Positions 36,365 through 45,456 of a DNA stretch of 64,000 bases are shown here, piece after piece. A model generated the notes under the pieces. The model worked only from the letters and a program-made list of their open reading frames with translations, had not been told where the DNA came from and made no database searches. The first letter of the stretch is position 1. Every line of letters starts with the position of its first letter. Made by a program: the position numbers and the translations under genes. The DNA is from Bacteroidales bacterium (lineage in GTDB: Bacteria; Bacteroidota; Bacteroidia; Bacteroidales; VadinHA17): NCBI GenBank assembly GCA_003142255.1, contig PLLO01000011.1:186001-250000 (forward strand). The letters run 5' to 3'.

Positions 36365-38353
36365 ATGCAGAAACGAACCCTATCAATACTTCTTTTCAGC
36401 TTCCTTGCGATTACTCTCCAGGCTCAGATCTATGATCCTGTAACCTGGGATTTCAGATACGAAAAGAAAGGTGAGAACATTTATGACCTTATCTTTATAG
36501 CAACCATCCAAAGCGGATCACATATATATTCAATGGATATCCCAAAAGGGGGTCCGATCCCGACAACAATCCAGATAGATATATTACCCGGCTATTCCAT
36601 CGACGGCAAACCTTATGAAGTCACCCGCCCTGAAGAGGTCTTCGATGGAGCTTTCGGCTTCAAGATTAAAATTTTCAATGAGAAAGCTGAATTCCGGCAG
36701 AAAATTATCGGAAATTCTCCCTCATTCACGGTAAAAGGAGAGGTTGATTTCATGTCATGCAATAAATCAACCTGCTCACCGCCAAAGGAAGTGGTGTTTG
36801 AAATTCCTGTAGGCCATAGTAAAAAAGGCGCAGCAATCGAAGCCGGCAGCCGGACCGCAGGCTCACAGCCTCTTCCAGCGAAAAAAGGGATCCTGAGGTT
36901 TTTTCTTGCCTCATTCCTCCTCGGGTTACTTGGGGTCATTACTCCATGTGTTTACCCGATGATCCCCATGACTGTTGCTTTCTTTACCAGAGGATCAGAA
37001 AACAGATCAAAGGCAATTCTGAATGCATTTATATTCGGAATTTCAATAGTGCTTATTTATACTTCTCCAGGTATTATAATTTCACTTACAGGTGCCGGCG
37101 CCGGGTTTGCCAACGCCCTTAGCACACACTGGATACCCAATACGATATTTTTTATGCTTTTTGTTTTGTTTGCAGTTTCATTCTTTGGAGCATTTGAAAT
37201 GATGCTTCCCAATAAATGGGCAAACAATGCAGATTCGAAAGTTGACAAGGGTGGCTTGCTTACGGCATTTTTCATGGCACTGACAACAGTGATCGTATCG
37301 TTCTCCTGTACCGGTCCAATAGTTGGCGGATTACTGGTCGAAGCTGCAAGGGGAGATATTCTGAGGCCTACGGTCGGGATGTTTGCATTCGGGCTTGCAT
37401 TTGCCCTGCCGTTTACGCTGTTCGCCCTTTTTCCAGCTTTATTAACCAAATTACCCAGATCAGGAGGGTGGCTTAATTCAATTAAAGTGGTCCTTGGATT
37501 TCTGATGCTTGCATTTAGCATGAAATTCCTTATGACAATAGACAGTGTTTATTCCCTGGGACTTCTTTCACGGGACCTTTTCCTGGCTGTCTGGATTGTC
37601 CTCTTTTCGCTTCTCGGACTTTACCTTATGGGTAAGATCAAGTTTGCCCATGACAGTGACCTGGAACATATCGGACCATTCAGGCTCTTCCTTATAATTG
37701 CAGTCTTCTCTTTTGTTTTTTACCTGATACCCGGGCTTTTTGGTGCTCCGTTGAAAGGAGTTGCGTCTCTTCTTCCGCCTCAGGAGACATCGTGGTTCTC
37801 CCGCCGTTCAGAAGCTTCGGAAAACAAAACTCCTTCGTTGGAAGGAATACTGCCCCAAAATGTCAGTGCTTTATGCTCTGAACCAAAATACAAGGATTTA
37901 TTTGAAATGCCCCTTGGCCTTCATGGATATTTTGACCTGAAGCAGGGCCTTGCCTGTGCGAGGGAACAGGGTAAACCGGCACTTCTTGATTTCAAGGGCC
38001 ATGCATGTGCAAACTGCAAGCTTATGGAGGCAAAAGTCTGGTCCGACCCGGAAATCCTGAAAAGACTCAGGGAAGATTTCGTGATAATCTCACTTTATGC
38101 CGATGACAGGACCGTTCTCACGGAGAATGAGTGGTATGTATCATCCGTAGATGGAAAGATGAAAAAGACAATAGGGAAACAGAATGAAGACCTTGAGATT
38201 ACCAGGTTCAGCACGAATGCCCTTCCTTTGTATGTGATCTCCGATTACGACGGTAAAGCCCTTATCAGCCCAATGCCAACAAACCTGAAAACAGAAGACT
38301 ATAAAAACTGGCTCGATAATGGATTAAAGGCGTTTAACTCGGGGAAGAAATAA
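36365..38353 (+). CDS. dsbD: protein-disulfide reductase DsbD family
   Basis: Carries reducing electrons across the inner membrane to periplasmic thiols. From ATG 36365 the product has 662 residues: signal peptide (MQKRTLSILLFSFLAITLQA), an N-terminal periplasmic domain with the Cys pair in CNKSTC, a CcdA-like membrane domain of about eight helices with Cys in GVITPCVYPMIPM and SFSCTGPIVGG, and a C-terminal thioredoxin domain with GHACANCKLME (CxxC about 110 residues from the end). The start at 36347 would add six residues; the promoter position and signal peptide favour 36365. Monocistronic. Confidence 0.94.
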   Translation: MQKRTLSILLFSFLAITLQAQIYDPVTWDFRYEKKGENIYDLIFIATIQSGSHIYSMDIPKGGPIPTTIQIDILPGYSIDGKPYEVTRPEEVFDGAFGFKIKIFNEKAEFRQKIIGNSPSFTVKGEVDFMSCNKSTCSPPKEVVFEIPVGHSKKGAAIEAGSRTAGSQPLPAKKGILRFFLASFLLGLLGVITPCVYPMIPMTVAFFTRGSENRSKAILNAFIFGISIVLIYTSPGIIISLTGAGAGFANALSTHWIPNTIFFMLFVLFAVSFFGAFEMMLPNKWANNADSKVDKGGLLTAFFMALTTVIVSFSCTGPIVGGLLVEAARGDILRPTVGMFAFGLAFALPFTLFALFPALLTKLPRSGGWLNSIKVVLGFLMLAFSMKFLMTIDSVYSLGLLSRDLFLAVWIVLFSLLGLYLMGKIKFAHDSDLEHIGPFRLFLIIAVFSFVFYLIPGLFGAPLKGVASLLPPQETSWFSRRSEASENKTPSLEGILPQNVSALCSEPKYKDLFEMPLGLHGYFDLKQGLACAREQGKPALLDFKGHACANCKLMEAKVWSDPEILKRLREDFVIISLYADDRTVLTENEWYVSSVDGKMKKTIGKQNEDLEITRFSTNALPLYVISDYDGKALISPMPTNLKTEDYKNWLDNGLKAFNSGKK

Positions 38354-38384
38354 TTACTTTACTGACCTCCTGCAACCAGGAATA

Positions 38385-39467
38385 TCATTTTATGTAAATA
38401 TTCCCCCGGGTTGCATCTATTGATACTTTTACGCTTCCCGGATTCTTTCCCACCGTACCGAATGTCATATACTCCTTTTTATCCTCATTGACACTTTTTT
38501 TCTCAATATCTGAATTCTTTTCAGGCAGTACGAGGAATGCATTTACATGCCTGATATCAAGGTTATAGGATACTGCCGGATCGAAGGTCAGACTTATATC
38601 TGAATAAGAGGAATTAATATTGATAAAATCCAGCCCCTTTTGTATGTCATCAGCATTCAGGCTGCCATATTTGGCAACAAGGTCAATCTTCTTTTCCAGT
38701 TTTCCTATCCTGTAATCGGTGAAGTAAGAGTTTCCCTTGACTTCAGAAGCAGTGCCGATATAAAACTTATCCCTTCGTGATTCCGCATCAAGCTTCCCTA
38801 TTTTCTTCAAGTCAAACTTCGATGATATGGAGCTGATTTTAATCTCCTGGGATTCACCGATCTCGACATCAGAAAATGAGGCGTTTATATAACCTTTTCT
38901 GATTTTATTTATTGTAGCATCGCAGAATGTCAGTTCAATCTGGTTAGACTCATCGAGCGAGTTGGCCTTGAATGATCCGTTTGAAAGGGATAGTGAGAAT
39001 TTCCCTGTATTGTTCTCCATGTAAACATCACCATATTTGTTGGTTATATGCATATCAAGATATTCAGGGGCGCTAATAAAATAGTTGATCTGGAGCCTCG
39101 ATTCATACGGTATCAGCTTGCTGGTCATTCCTTTGAAAGTTTCGAAAAGGATGTCTATATTCTGGTTGAATTCCGATTCGGCCCTGACCTGGAAGCTTGA
39201 TCCGGTAATATTAATATTTATTCCATTGAACATTTTATGCAACCGGTCAAGGCTTGATGAATTAGCCTCCACCTCCACCCTGACCGACACAGAATCCTTG
39301 TTCCAAGGCGTGATATGGATAGTTCCGTACTTATTATTCACTTCGAGAGACATCTCTTTATTTACATGAAGTGACTTATTGAAGCTCCTTTTTTCGTTGA
39401 ACTGACTATGTCCGGGATAGGATAAAGTCAGAGCAGATATTAATATTATAAATGGCTTACAGTTCAT
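38385..39467 (-). CDS. exported beta-rich protein (DUF4097-like), third gene of an ECF triad
   Basis: A 360-residue protein with a signal peptide (to about PGHSQ). The rest is rich in alternating polar/hydrophobic strands: MSLEVNNKYGTIHITPWNKD, YLDMHITNKYGDVYMENNTG, KIDLVAKYGSLNADDI and DIRHVNAFLVLPEKN. The repeated N-K/Y-G pattern and strand length suggest a right-handed beta-solenoid similar to the DUF4097/adhesin group. It overlaps the upstream anti-sigma-type gene by 11 bp and is co-transcribed with a sigma factor. Function unknown, probably at the cell surface or periplasm. Confidence 0.75.
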   Translation of the reverse strand: MNCKPFIILISALTLSYPGHSQFNEKRSFNKSLHVNKEMSLEVNNKYGTIHITPWNKDSVSVRVEVEANSSSLDRLHKMFNGININITGSSFQVRAESEFNQNIDILFETFKGMTSKLIPYESRLQINYFISAPEYLDMHITNKYGDVYMENNTGKFSLSLSNGSFKANSLDESNQIELTFCDATINKIRKGYINASFSDVEIGESQEIKISSISSKFDLKKIGKLDAESRRDKFYIGTASEVKGNSYFTDYRIGKLEKKIDLVAKYGSLNADDIQKGLDFININSSYSDISLTFDPAVSYNLDIRHVNAFLVLPEKNSDIEKKSVNEDKKEYMTFGTVGKNPGSVKVSIDATRGNIYIK

Positions 39468-39996
39468 GGCTCTCTTTATTTAGGGGTATATTCTCATTTT
39501 GCCTTAGCTGGTCGAGCATCTCTTCAAGTATCTGGATTTTAATCCTGTAGTTATTAATTAATGCTTCAATTACCTCCTGGTTCGAAACATTATCCTTAAG
39601 GTCTTTTTTAATGTCGGTGCAGATACTGTCTATCTGCAACATATCATGAAGGAACTCATTCCTGATTTCAGGGTATCCTTTCAGCTGGGGAACAACTTCA
39701 TTATAAAGGCTGTTTACCAGATTATTATAATAGAACTCAGTCTCCCTTAGCTGAGGGTTGTTCTTCATCAGTAATGCCTCCCCGGGATTCAAGTATCCAT
39801 CCTTGTTCCCTTTAGTGTAATGGAATACAGCTGCAGTCACAATTACCAATATCACCGCTGCTGCTGCGAGCCATTTTATTAAGCCAGGCCTGCGTCTCTG
39901 CATATTTCTTCTTATTCCTTTCCATACCCGGGGAGAAGGATCTCGCTGATCAAGACCTTCCCTGTTTTGTCTGATGAAATCTTCCAGTTTTTCCAT
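39457..39996 (-). CDS. putative anti-sigma-type membrane protein
   Basis: A 179-residue single-pass membrane protein. Cytoplasmic N-terminus (EDFIRQNREGLDQRDPSPRV, about 37 residues), one helix (LIKWLAAAAVILVIVTAAVF), and a helical periplasmic part with coiled-coil-like LRETEFYYNNLVNSLYNEV and a C-terminal segment ending near EMLDQLRQNENIPLN. It starts 3 nt after the sigma gene stop and overlaps the next gene by 11 bp. Anti-sigma role is inferred from topology and linkage. Confidence 0.72.
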   Translation of the reverse strand: MEKLEDFIRQNREGLDQRDPSPRVWKGIRRNMQRRRPGLIKWLAAAAVILVIVTAAVFHYTKGNKDGYLNPGEALLMKNNPQLRETEFYYNNLVNSLYNEVVPQLKGYPEIRNEFLHDMLQIDSICTDIKKDLKDNVSNQEVIEALINNYRIKIQILEEMLDQLRQNENIPLNKESHEL

Positions 39997-39999
39997 AAA

Positions 40000-40533
40000 C
40001 TAATTATTTGAAAGGATTGCTCTTAATTTATCTTTTGCCCTGGAATATTGAGATTTGGATGTCGATTCACTGATGCCAAGGATCTGTGCTATTTCGGTAT
40101 GATCGTAACCTTCAAGCAGATACAATGTAAGGATGATCCTGTAGCCATCCGGGAGTTGATCTATCCCCCTTGTTATTCTTCCTGTATCGTATGGAGCATC
40201 AGGTTCTTCCTCAACCAGGTTCTCAGGAAGATTCTCATAGAGAACCAGGTCTACTCTTTTCTTTCTGAGCTCATTAATACACCTGTTTATCAGGATTCTT
40301 TTAAGCCATGCGCCGAAAGTTGACTCAAACCTGAAAGTTCCGATGCTGCGAAAGCACTCAAGAAATGCTTCCTGGAGCCTGTCCTCTGCATCTTCCCTAT
40401 TATTCATCATCCTGTATGCAAGGTTGTACATGGCTTTTGAATATTGGTTATAAAGCCTGAACTGGGCTTTAATGCTACCATTCCTGCACTCCTCAATTAA
40501 TGGAGCAACTATCTTGATATCCTGATAATCCAC
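40000..40533 (-). CDS. ECF-type RNA polymerase sigma factor
   Basis: A 177-residue sigma factor starting at GTG 40533. Region 2: MYNLAYRMMNNREDAEDRLQEAFLECFRSI in adjoining parts, then FGAWLKRILINRCINELRKK. Region 4: LPDGYRIILTLYLLEGYDHTEIAQILGISESTSKSQYSRAK, a helix-turn-helix. It heads a tightly packed triad with a membrane protein and an exported protein, the same plan as the operon at 23794-25268. Confidence 0.92.
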   Translation of the reverse strand: MDYQDIKIVAPLIEECRNGSIKAQFRLYNQYSKAMYNLAYRMMNNREDAEDRLQEAFLECFRSIGTFRFESTFGAWLKRILINRCINELRKKRVDLVLYENLPENLVEEEPDAPYDTGRITRGIDQLPDGYRIILTLYLLEGYDHTEIAQILGISESTSKSQYSRAKDKLRAILSNN

Positions 40534-40658
40534 CTTGTGTTCTTACTTAAATCAAAGACAGTTTATCGACCCGGGGGTTGCACATATTCCCTTCAAATTG
40601 GAAATATTTAATTTGTGTCCGGTAATTTGTCTGCAAATGCCAGGCTGACAAGATTATA

Positions 40659-41555
40659 TTAAATTGCTTTATTGATTTTTAAATATTTCTTAATAATCCC
40701 GGGTCTGTTAATGAGGTAAACGCCTGCAAGGATCAGCAATACAGAAATGAACATTGCGGGTGCAGGATGCTCATTGTCGGAAATACCCCATAATGTTGCC
40801 ACAATCGGAATGAAATATGCTACAACTGAAGCAACCACAGGTGAGGTATCCCTGACTAGAGAATAATAAATTGCATTGGCAAAGGCGCTTCCTAAAACTG
40901 AAAGGATCGCAATATAGCTGAAGTTCTGAAGCCAGTGAGGAGTAAGGGTTACGGCATGCAAGTCTGTGCTCAGAAGCAGAGCCAGTGCGAAGGGACTTAA
41001 AACAAAAAATGATAGCGAAGTAATCTGCAGTCCATTCAATCCTTCCACTTTGCTGACCTCATTATTGCTGACTCCGTTCATAAGAGTTGCAAGTACTACA
41101 AAAAGGCCATAATAATTCAATGTTAAAGAGCCACTATAGAGCAGTCCTGCTGCTCCCAGGAACCCCAGAAATACTCCGGCCATCTGCGACCTGATAGCTT
41201 TTCTTTTATAGAATAAAATACCGATTGCCAAAGTAAATGCAGAACTTAGTGTGTTCAGCATACCGGTAAGGGAACTGTCTATCCTTGTCTGGGCAAGAGG
41301 ATAAAGGAATGCAGGTATGCCGCTTCCGAAAAAGCCTATTATGAGAATAGAACGCAAATTATTCTTATTTAGCTTTGGAAGATTGCGCAGTGCGATCGGC
41401 AGCAGGCAAACAAATGAAATAAGGATTCTCAGTGAAGCCAACTGATAAGTTGAAAAAGAGCGCAGCCCTTTTTTCATGAGGATATAGCTGGTTCCCCAAA
41501 TCAGCGATAGAAGTGCAACAACCAGCCAATGCCATATTTTACCTTGTTTTTTCAT
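40659..41555 (-). CDS. DMT-family transporter (two EamA domains)
   Basis: Inner-membrane exporter of 298 residues with about ten hydrophobic segments arranged as two EamA repeats (first with SLIWGTSYILMKKGLRSFSTYQLASLR, in parts; second starting near NYYGLFVVLATLMNGVSNNEV). The conserved Pro/Glu-containing ends of each repeat and the GVYLINRPG C-terminus fit the drug/metabolite transporter superfamily. Substrate cannot be deduced. It is transcribed alone, toward the ECF sigma operon. Confidence 0.9.
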   Translation of the reverse strand: MKKQGKIWHWLVVALLSLIWGTSYILMKKGLRSFSTYQLASLRILISFVCLLPIALRNLPKLNKNNLRSILIIGFFGSGIPAFLYPLAQTRIDSSLTGMLNTLSSAFTLAIGILFYKRKAIRSQMAGVFLGFLGAAGLLYSGSLTLNYYGLFVVLATLMNGVSNNEVSKVEGLNGLQITSLSFFVLSPFALALLLSTDLHAVTLTPHWLQNFSYIAILSVLGSAFANAIYYSLVRDTSPVVASVVAYFIPIVATLWGISDNEHPAPAMFISVLLILAGVYLINRPGIIKKYLKINKAI

Positions 41556-41766
41556 AACGAAGAAGGTGCAAAATTAACATAAGAAGTGAAAGGATACGGG
41601 AGTCAGGGACTCTTTTTGCATATTAAGGGCGTTCACCTCATTAAAACATCAGTTCATCCATTTTTTTCTGACACTGGTGAAAATGGATAAAATATTATTG
41701 CTTTATGTTTCTTTTTAATATATTTTTACATACGACATTCCCTATGATGAATAAATATATCCTTCC

Positions 41767-42246
41767 ATGAAGCGTTACATTTTCATCCTGGCAACATCAC
41801 TTTTTGTATTAAATGCCTCTTTGCAGGCTCAACAAGTGATAGCAAGCGCCGGCGGATATAATACTGCCACTGGTATAACATTAAGCTGGACGCTTGGTGA
41901 GACAATAATTCCATCCTATGGACCAACCGCCGGTCTGATCCTGACTCATGGTTTTCAGTCAGTGCTCAGAACGGTAATTGTTGAGGAAAACATTGAGACT
42001 CCTGTTAAAGTCACTGTGTTTCCAAACCCGGCAAGCGAATATCTGAATATAAGCTTTGCCGAACCGCTTGATGCAGAAGTTAACCTGGTGCTTTTTGATA
42101 GTGAAGGAAAACTCTTTAAAAACCAGGTAATAGAAGCAGCTACTTCTGAAATCCAGCTTAACTTCCAGGAGCTGCCATCAGGAATTTATTTTCTTAAGCT
42201 GACAAAAGGCAAACTTTCAAACGTTTATAAGGTTGTAAAACTCTAA
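41767..42246 (+). CDS. small secreted protein with T9SS type A sorting domain
   Basis: A 159-residue protein: signal peptide (to about ASLQAQ), an N-terminal domain of about 50 residues with SAGGYNTATGITLSWTLGETII and ILTHGFQ, a pattern very common in Bacteroidota T9SS cargo, and a C-terminal sorting domain from about residue 82 (VTVFPNPASEYLNISF ... LPSGIYFLKLTKGKLSNVYKVVKL). There is little room for another functional domain. Followed by a strong terminator. Confidence 0.88.
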   Translation: MKRYIFILATSLFVLNASLQAQQVIASAGGYNTATGITLSWTLGETIIPSYGPTAGLILTHGFQSVLRTVIVEENIETPVKVTVFPNPASEYLNISFAEPLDAEVNLVLFDSEGKLFKNQVIEAATSEIQLNFQELPSGIYFLKLTKGKLSNVYKVVKL

Positions 42247-42293
42247 AGAAGCTTTTTAATTGTAAAAGCAAATTTTCCATTCTTTTCATGGCT

Positions 42294-42323
42294 GCCCCGA
42301 CCTCAAACGTCGGGGCTTTTTTT
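42294..42323 (+). terminator. intrinsic terminator
   Basis: Perfect 8-bp stem GCCCCGAC (42294-42301) with GTCGGGGC (42309-42316), 7-nt loop, then seven T. It insulates the T9SS gene from the BlaI-type operon. Confidence 0.92.
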
Positions 42324-42429
42324 GTCTCAGGGTGGATTATACCCCGTTGGGAAAGAAGTTTTATATTAACTTATTTCCTATAACTTTTTCGATAGAACAA
42401 TAATTAATAATAAAAAAAGTCTCAAAATA

Positions 42430-42462
42430 TTTGGAAAATATAAAAAAGATAGTCTACATTTG
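42430..42462 (+). promoter_or_regulatory. promoter of the BlaI/M56 operon
   Basis: -33 element TTTG (42430-42433) and -7 element TACATTTG (42455-42462) separated by 21 nt, a close match to the Bacteroidota housekeeping promoter. The -7 element lies inside the first operator dyad. Confidence 0.75.
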
Positions 42463-42485
42463 TAGAGTACAATCATTTAATTGTA
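42454..42485. promoter_or_regulatory. two dyads, likely BlaI-family operator
   Basis: CTACATTTGTAG (42454-42465) is a palindrome covering the -7 element; TACAAT-CATTTA-ATTGTA (42468-42485) is a second one covering the predicted transcription start. Both have the TACA/TGTA half-sites of BlaI/MecI operators. Repressor binding here would block its own operon. Confidence 0.75.
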
Positions 42486-42492
42486 GAGAATC

Positions 42493-42870
42493 ATGCACCT
42501 TACAAATGCAGAAGAGCAGATAATGAAGCTGCTCTGGAAACTGGATAAAGCTTTTATCCGAGACCTGTTGAATGAATTTCCGGATCCTAAACCGGCTCCA
42601 ACAACAGTCATTACTTTATTGAAGCGCATGATTGACAAAGGTTTTGTCAGTTACAGACAATGCGGCAACTCAAGGGAATATTACCCGGTGGTTAAAAAAT
42701 CAGACTATTTCTCTGATCATATTGACGGATTAATCAAAAATTTCTTTAATAATTCAACTGCCCAGTTTGCATCATTCTTTACAAATGAGACAGACATGAG
42801 CCCGCAAGAGTTAGAGGAGCTGAGAGATATCGTGGATAAAAAAATTGCATCAAAAAAGACAAAAAAATGA
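42493..42870 (+). CDS. BlaI/MecI/CopY-family transcriptional repressor
   Basis: A 125-residue winged-helix repressor. The N-terminal DNA-binding domain reads LTNAEEQIMKLLWKLDKAFI and PAPTTVITLLKRMIDKGFVSYRQCGNSREYYPVV in parts; the C-terminal helices (about 80-120) form the dimerisation region where BlaI is normally cleaved. By analogy with BlaI it represses its own operon until the partner M56 protease is activated. Two TACA/TGTA dyads lie on the promoter. Its stop overlaps the start of the protease gene by 4 bp (ATGA), so the pair is translationally coupled. Confidence 0.94.
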   Translation: MHLTNAEEQIMKLLWKLDKAFIRDLLNEFPDPKPAPTTVITLLKRMIDKGFVSYRQCGNSREYYPVVKKSDYFSDHIDGLIKNFFNNSTAQFASFFTNETDMSPQELEELRDIVDKKIASKKTKK

Positions 42871-45278
42871 TAGCATATATCTTCAAATCAAGTCTAAGCC
42901 TGATAATATTATTCGGACTTTACTGGTTTCTGTTAAGAAAGGAAAAACTCTTTGTTTTCAACAGGTTTTTCCTGATAGCGTCAGTAGTTTTCTCATTGGT
43001 GGTACCATTTATTTCTATCCCAGTGAATTTCAAGGTCGCACCCCAGCTAAATGAGATTATTCCTACTAATAATTATGCCATACCGGAGATCGGTACCCCT
43101 GACAATATTGTTGCCAGCGATACGAATATCAGTCAGTCGTCCCCGGGAATGCATCCTTCAGCAATTAATATTTCAGCAATTCTGCTTGTTCTTTATTTTT
43201 CAGGGGTAATATTGTTTCTCATCCGTTTTCTGAAGAACCTATTCATGATAATCCGAAGGAGTAAATTATCTGAAAAGATCAACTTCAAAGGGTATCGGAT
43301 TGTTTTAACCAATGATAAGACAAGTCCCTGCTGCTTCTTCAACAGTATATATTTGAACAGGGATGATTACCTGAACGGGGAGATTGACAAAGAACTGCTT
43401 GGCCATGAGCTGGAACACGTCAGGCAATCCCATACAATTGATATTATACTGATCGAACTTGTAAAGATTTTTTATTGGTTCAACCCGATTCATGTTTTAT
43501 ATGATAGGGCGATCAGGATAAATCATGAATACCTGGCTGACAATGGAGTCATTAATGATAATCACGATATAAAAAGCTATGCTGATAAATTATTGAATTT
43601 TATTACCGGGAGAAGCGATATATCGTTAGCAAGTGGTTCAAATCATTCGTTTACAAAGAAACGGTTGTTAATGCTGACAAAAACTAAATCCAAAAGCTTC
43701 ATTTATGGTTTAAGAATCACAATAGCTCTAAGTTTGATTTTGATCTTCTCTCTCTTGATAAGTTTTAAACAGTCGAATAGACAACCATTAAATAAAGATG
43801 CAGATTCAAGTGGATTAACTGACTTACAAACACGAACGGTGAAAGATATTAATGGTAATGTTTATAATACAGTAACCATAGGAAAACAAGTATGGATGAA
43901 AGAAAACCTGAAAACTACAAAATACAATGACGGTACTGCAATACCAAAAATAAAAGTTAATTCGACTTGGGCTTCGCTTACCACAGGTGCATACTGCGAT
44001 TACGAAAATACCCCAACCAATTCTACCACTTATGGCAGACTTTATAACTGGTACGTCATAGATAATAATACTGCTACAAAAGTGTCAGGTAACGGTGGTA
44101 AAAACGTTTGTCCTGCAGGCTGGCATGTTCCCACCGAAGTAGAATGGGCAACCCTGAAAACCTACTTAGGTGGCGACAGTGTAGCCGGTGGCCTACTGAA
44201 AGAAACAGGCTCATCTCACTGGGTTGATCCTAACTGGGGGGCATCCAACGGAAGCGGTTTTACAGCTCTCCCTGGTGGCGGGCGTTACCCCGATGGACGA
44301 TTCAGTCGCCTTTGGGACGAAGGTCACTGGTGGTCGGCTACGGAGTTCTTTTACCCGCCTACTGATAAAAATGCAACACTCGCATGGTTCAGTACCATTA
44401 ACTACCGCGATGGCAAAGTGAGCTGGGACAACGGGACTAAAAACTGTGGGTTTTCTGTTCGTTGTCTCATGGACGATACTAAAGAGATATCTAATGCTTC
44501 AATTAAAAGTGGAAATCAAAGTAGTGATTTAGAGATTTCAAATATTAAGGATACTCTTCAACCTCACATTTACCATGCAAACACAAATACTACTGATAAT
44601 AAAATAACAACCTTAAAAGGCAATGTCATAATAACGTTCTTTGATAAGAACAATAGAGAGAACACTATCAAGGCTGATTCCGCTATCTTCGAAAAGGATA
44701 AGAATATTATCATAGCCTATAATGGTACAATAGCAGCATACAATTCAGGGAAAAATAATCCAATGCAGTCTATTTCATTTAAAGAAATGAATTATGATGT
44801 GACCTCTCGAAGAGTAATTTTAAAGAACATTAGTGGTACCATTATAAATGACAACATTTTGCATGTTTACGAGAAACCAGAACTATTTCCTATAAAGAAA
44901 GACGAATATACCGGATTGCCATCTAAATATGGAGAAAAGAGGATTAATCCGATTAACAAAAAGGATACAGTTATCCATTATGGCTTTGACATAGAAGCTA
45001 AATCGGGTACTGTAGTTATGGCAACAGCTGGTGGTAAAGTGATAAAAGCATCATGGGATGCTAAAGGATTTGGAAATCTTATTGTGATTGATCATGGGGA
45101 GGGCTATCAATCATGGTATGCCCATTTGCAAGATTTTAGTGTTAATAATGGAGACTCGGTAGTTAAAGGTCAGACAATAGGACATGTTGGTACTTCCGGC
45201 ATATCGACCGGACCACACCTGCATTTTGAAATTCGACTAAATGGTACCAGTGTAGATCCTGTGATTTATTTAAAATAA
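42867..45278 (+). CDS. M56 (BlaR1-type) sensor protease fused to FISUMP and M23 peptidase domains
   Basis: An 803-residue membrane protein with unusual architecture. Residues 1-300 are a BlaR1/MecR1-type M56 protease: membrane segments near 4-23, 33-52, 103-122 and 281-300, with the zinc site HELEH (180-184) and Glu221 in the cytoplasmic loop. After the fourth helix the rest should be periplasmic, where BlaR1 has its penicillin sensor. Here there is instead a FISUMP domain (about 322-535: VTIGKQVWMKENL, AGWHVPTEVEW, WWSATE, SVRCL), a beta-rich linker (about 575-672, KGNVIITFFDKNNRENTIKAD), and an M23/LytM endopeptidase (about 685-803) with His704/Asp708 (IHYGFDI), His753 (YAHLQ) and His784-x-His786 (GPHLHFE) all intact. 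So a sensor protease carries its own peptidoglycan hydrolase. M23/M56 fusions are known by annotation; the FISUMP insertion is the uncommon part. Confidence 0.9.
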   Translation: MIAYIFKSSLSLIILFGLYWFLLRKEKLFVFNRFFLIASVVFSLVVPFISIPVNFKVAPQLNEIIPTNNYAIPEIGTPDNIVASDTNISQSSPGMHPSAINISAILLVLYFSGVILFLIRFLKNLFMIIRRSKLSEKINFKGYRIVLTNDKTSPCCFFNSIYLNRDDYLNGEIDKELLGHELEHVRQSHTIDIILIELVKIFYWFNPIHVLYDRAIRINHEYLADNGVINDNHDIKSYADKLLNFITGRSDISLASGSNHSFTKKRLLMLTKTKSKSFIYGLRITIALSLILIFSLLISFKQSNRQPLNKDADSSGLTDLQTRTVKDINGNVYNTVTIGKQVWMKENLKTTKYNDGTAIPKIKVNSTWASLTTGAYCDYENTPTNSTTYGRLYNWYVIDNNTATKVSGNGGKNVCPAGWHVPTEVEWATLKTYLGGDSVAGGLLKETGSSHWVDPNWGASNGSGFTALPGGGRYPDGRFSRLWDEGHWWSATEFFYPPTDKNATLAWFSTINYRDGKVSWDNGTKNCGFSVRCLMDDTKEISNASIKSGNQSSDLEISNIKDTLQPHIYHANTNTTDNKITTLKGNVIITFFDKNNRENTIKADSAIFEKDKNIIIAYNGTIAAYNSGKNNPMQSISFKEMNYDVTSRRVILKNISGTIINDNILHVYEKPELFPIKKDEYTGLPSKYGEKRINPINKKDTVIHYGFDIEAKSGTVVMATAGGKVIKASWDAKGFGNLIVIDHGEGYQSWYAHLQDFSVNNGDSVVKGQTIGHVGTSGISTGPHLHFEIRLNGTSVDPVIYLK

Positions 45279-45342
45279 ACCGTTGCCTTGCACGAACAAT
45301 AAGGGTTATTAACCTGTCTCGATATTTAATATTTATTGCAAG

Positions 45343-45371
45343 CCCCCGAAATCAGTTCAGGGTTTTTTTTG
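45343..45371 (+). terminator. intrinsic terminator of the BlaI/M56 operon
   Basis: CCC-GAA paired with TTC-A-GGG around an ATCAG loop, followed by eight T. Confidence 0.7.
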
Positions 45372-45456
45372 TTTGTTAATTAGTGTTAAATCAGCTTTAT
45401 CCCTGATTCTTGGTACTTCTATTTGCTAACTTGCATTACTAAAAAGTCACGGGAAG

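Noticed and set aside
38368-38381. Small hairpin TCCTG-CAAC-CAGGA between dsbD and the convergent exported-protein gene as a terminator
   Set aside because: Only 5 bp and no T run directly after it on either strand.
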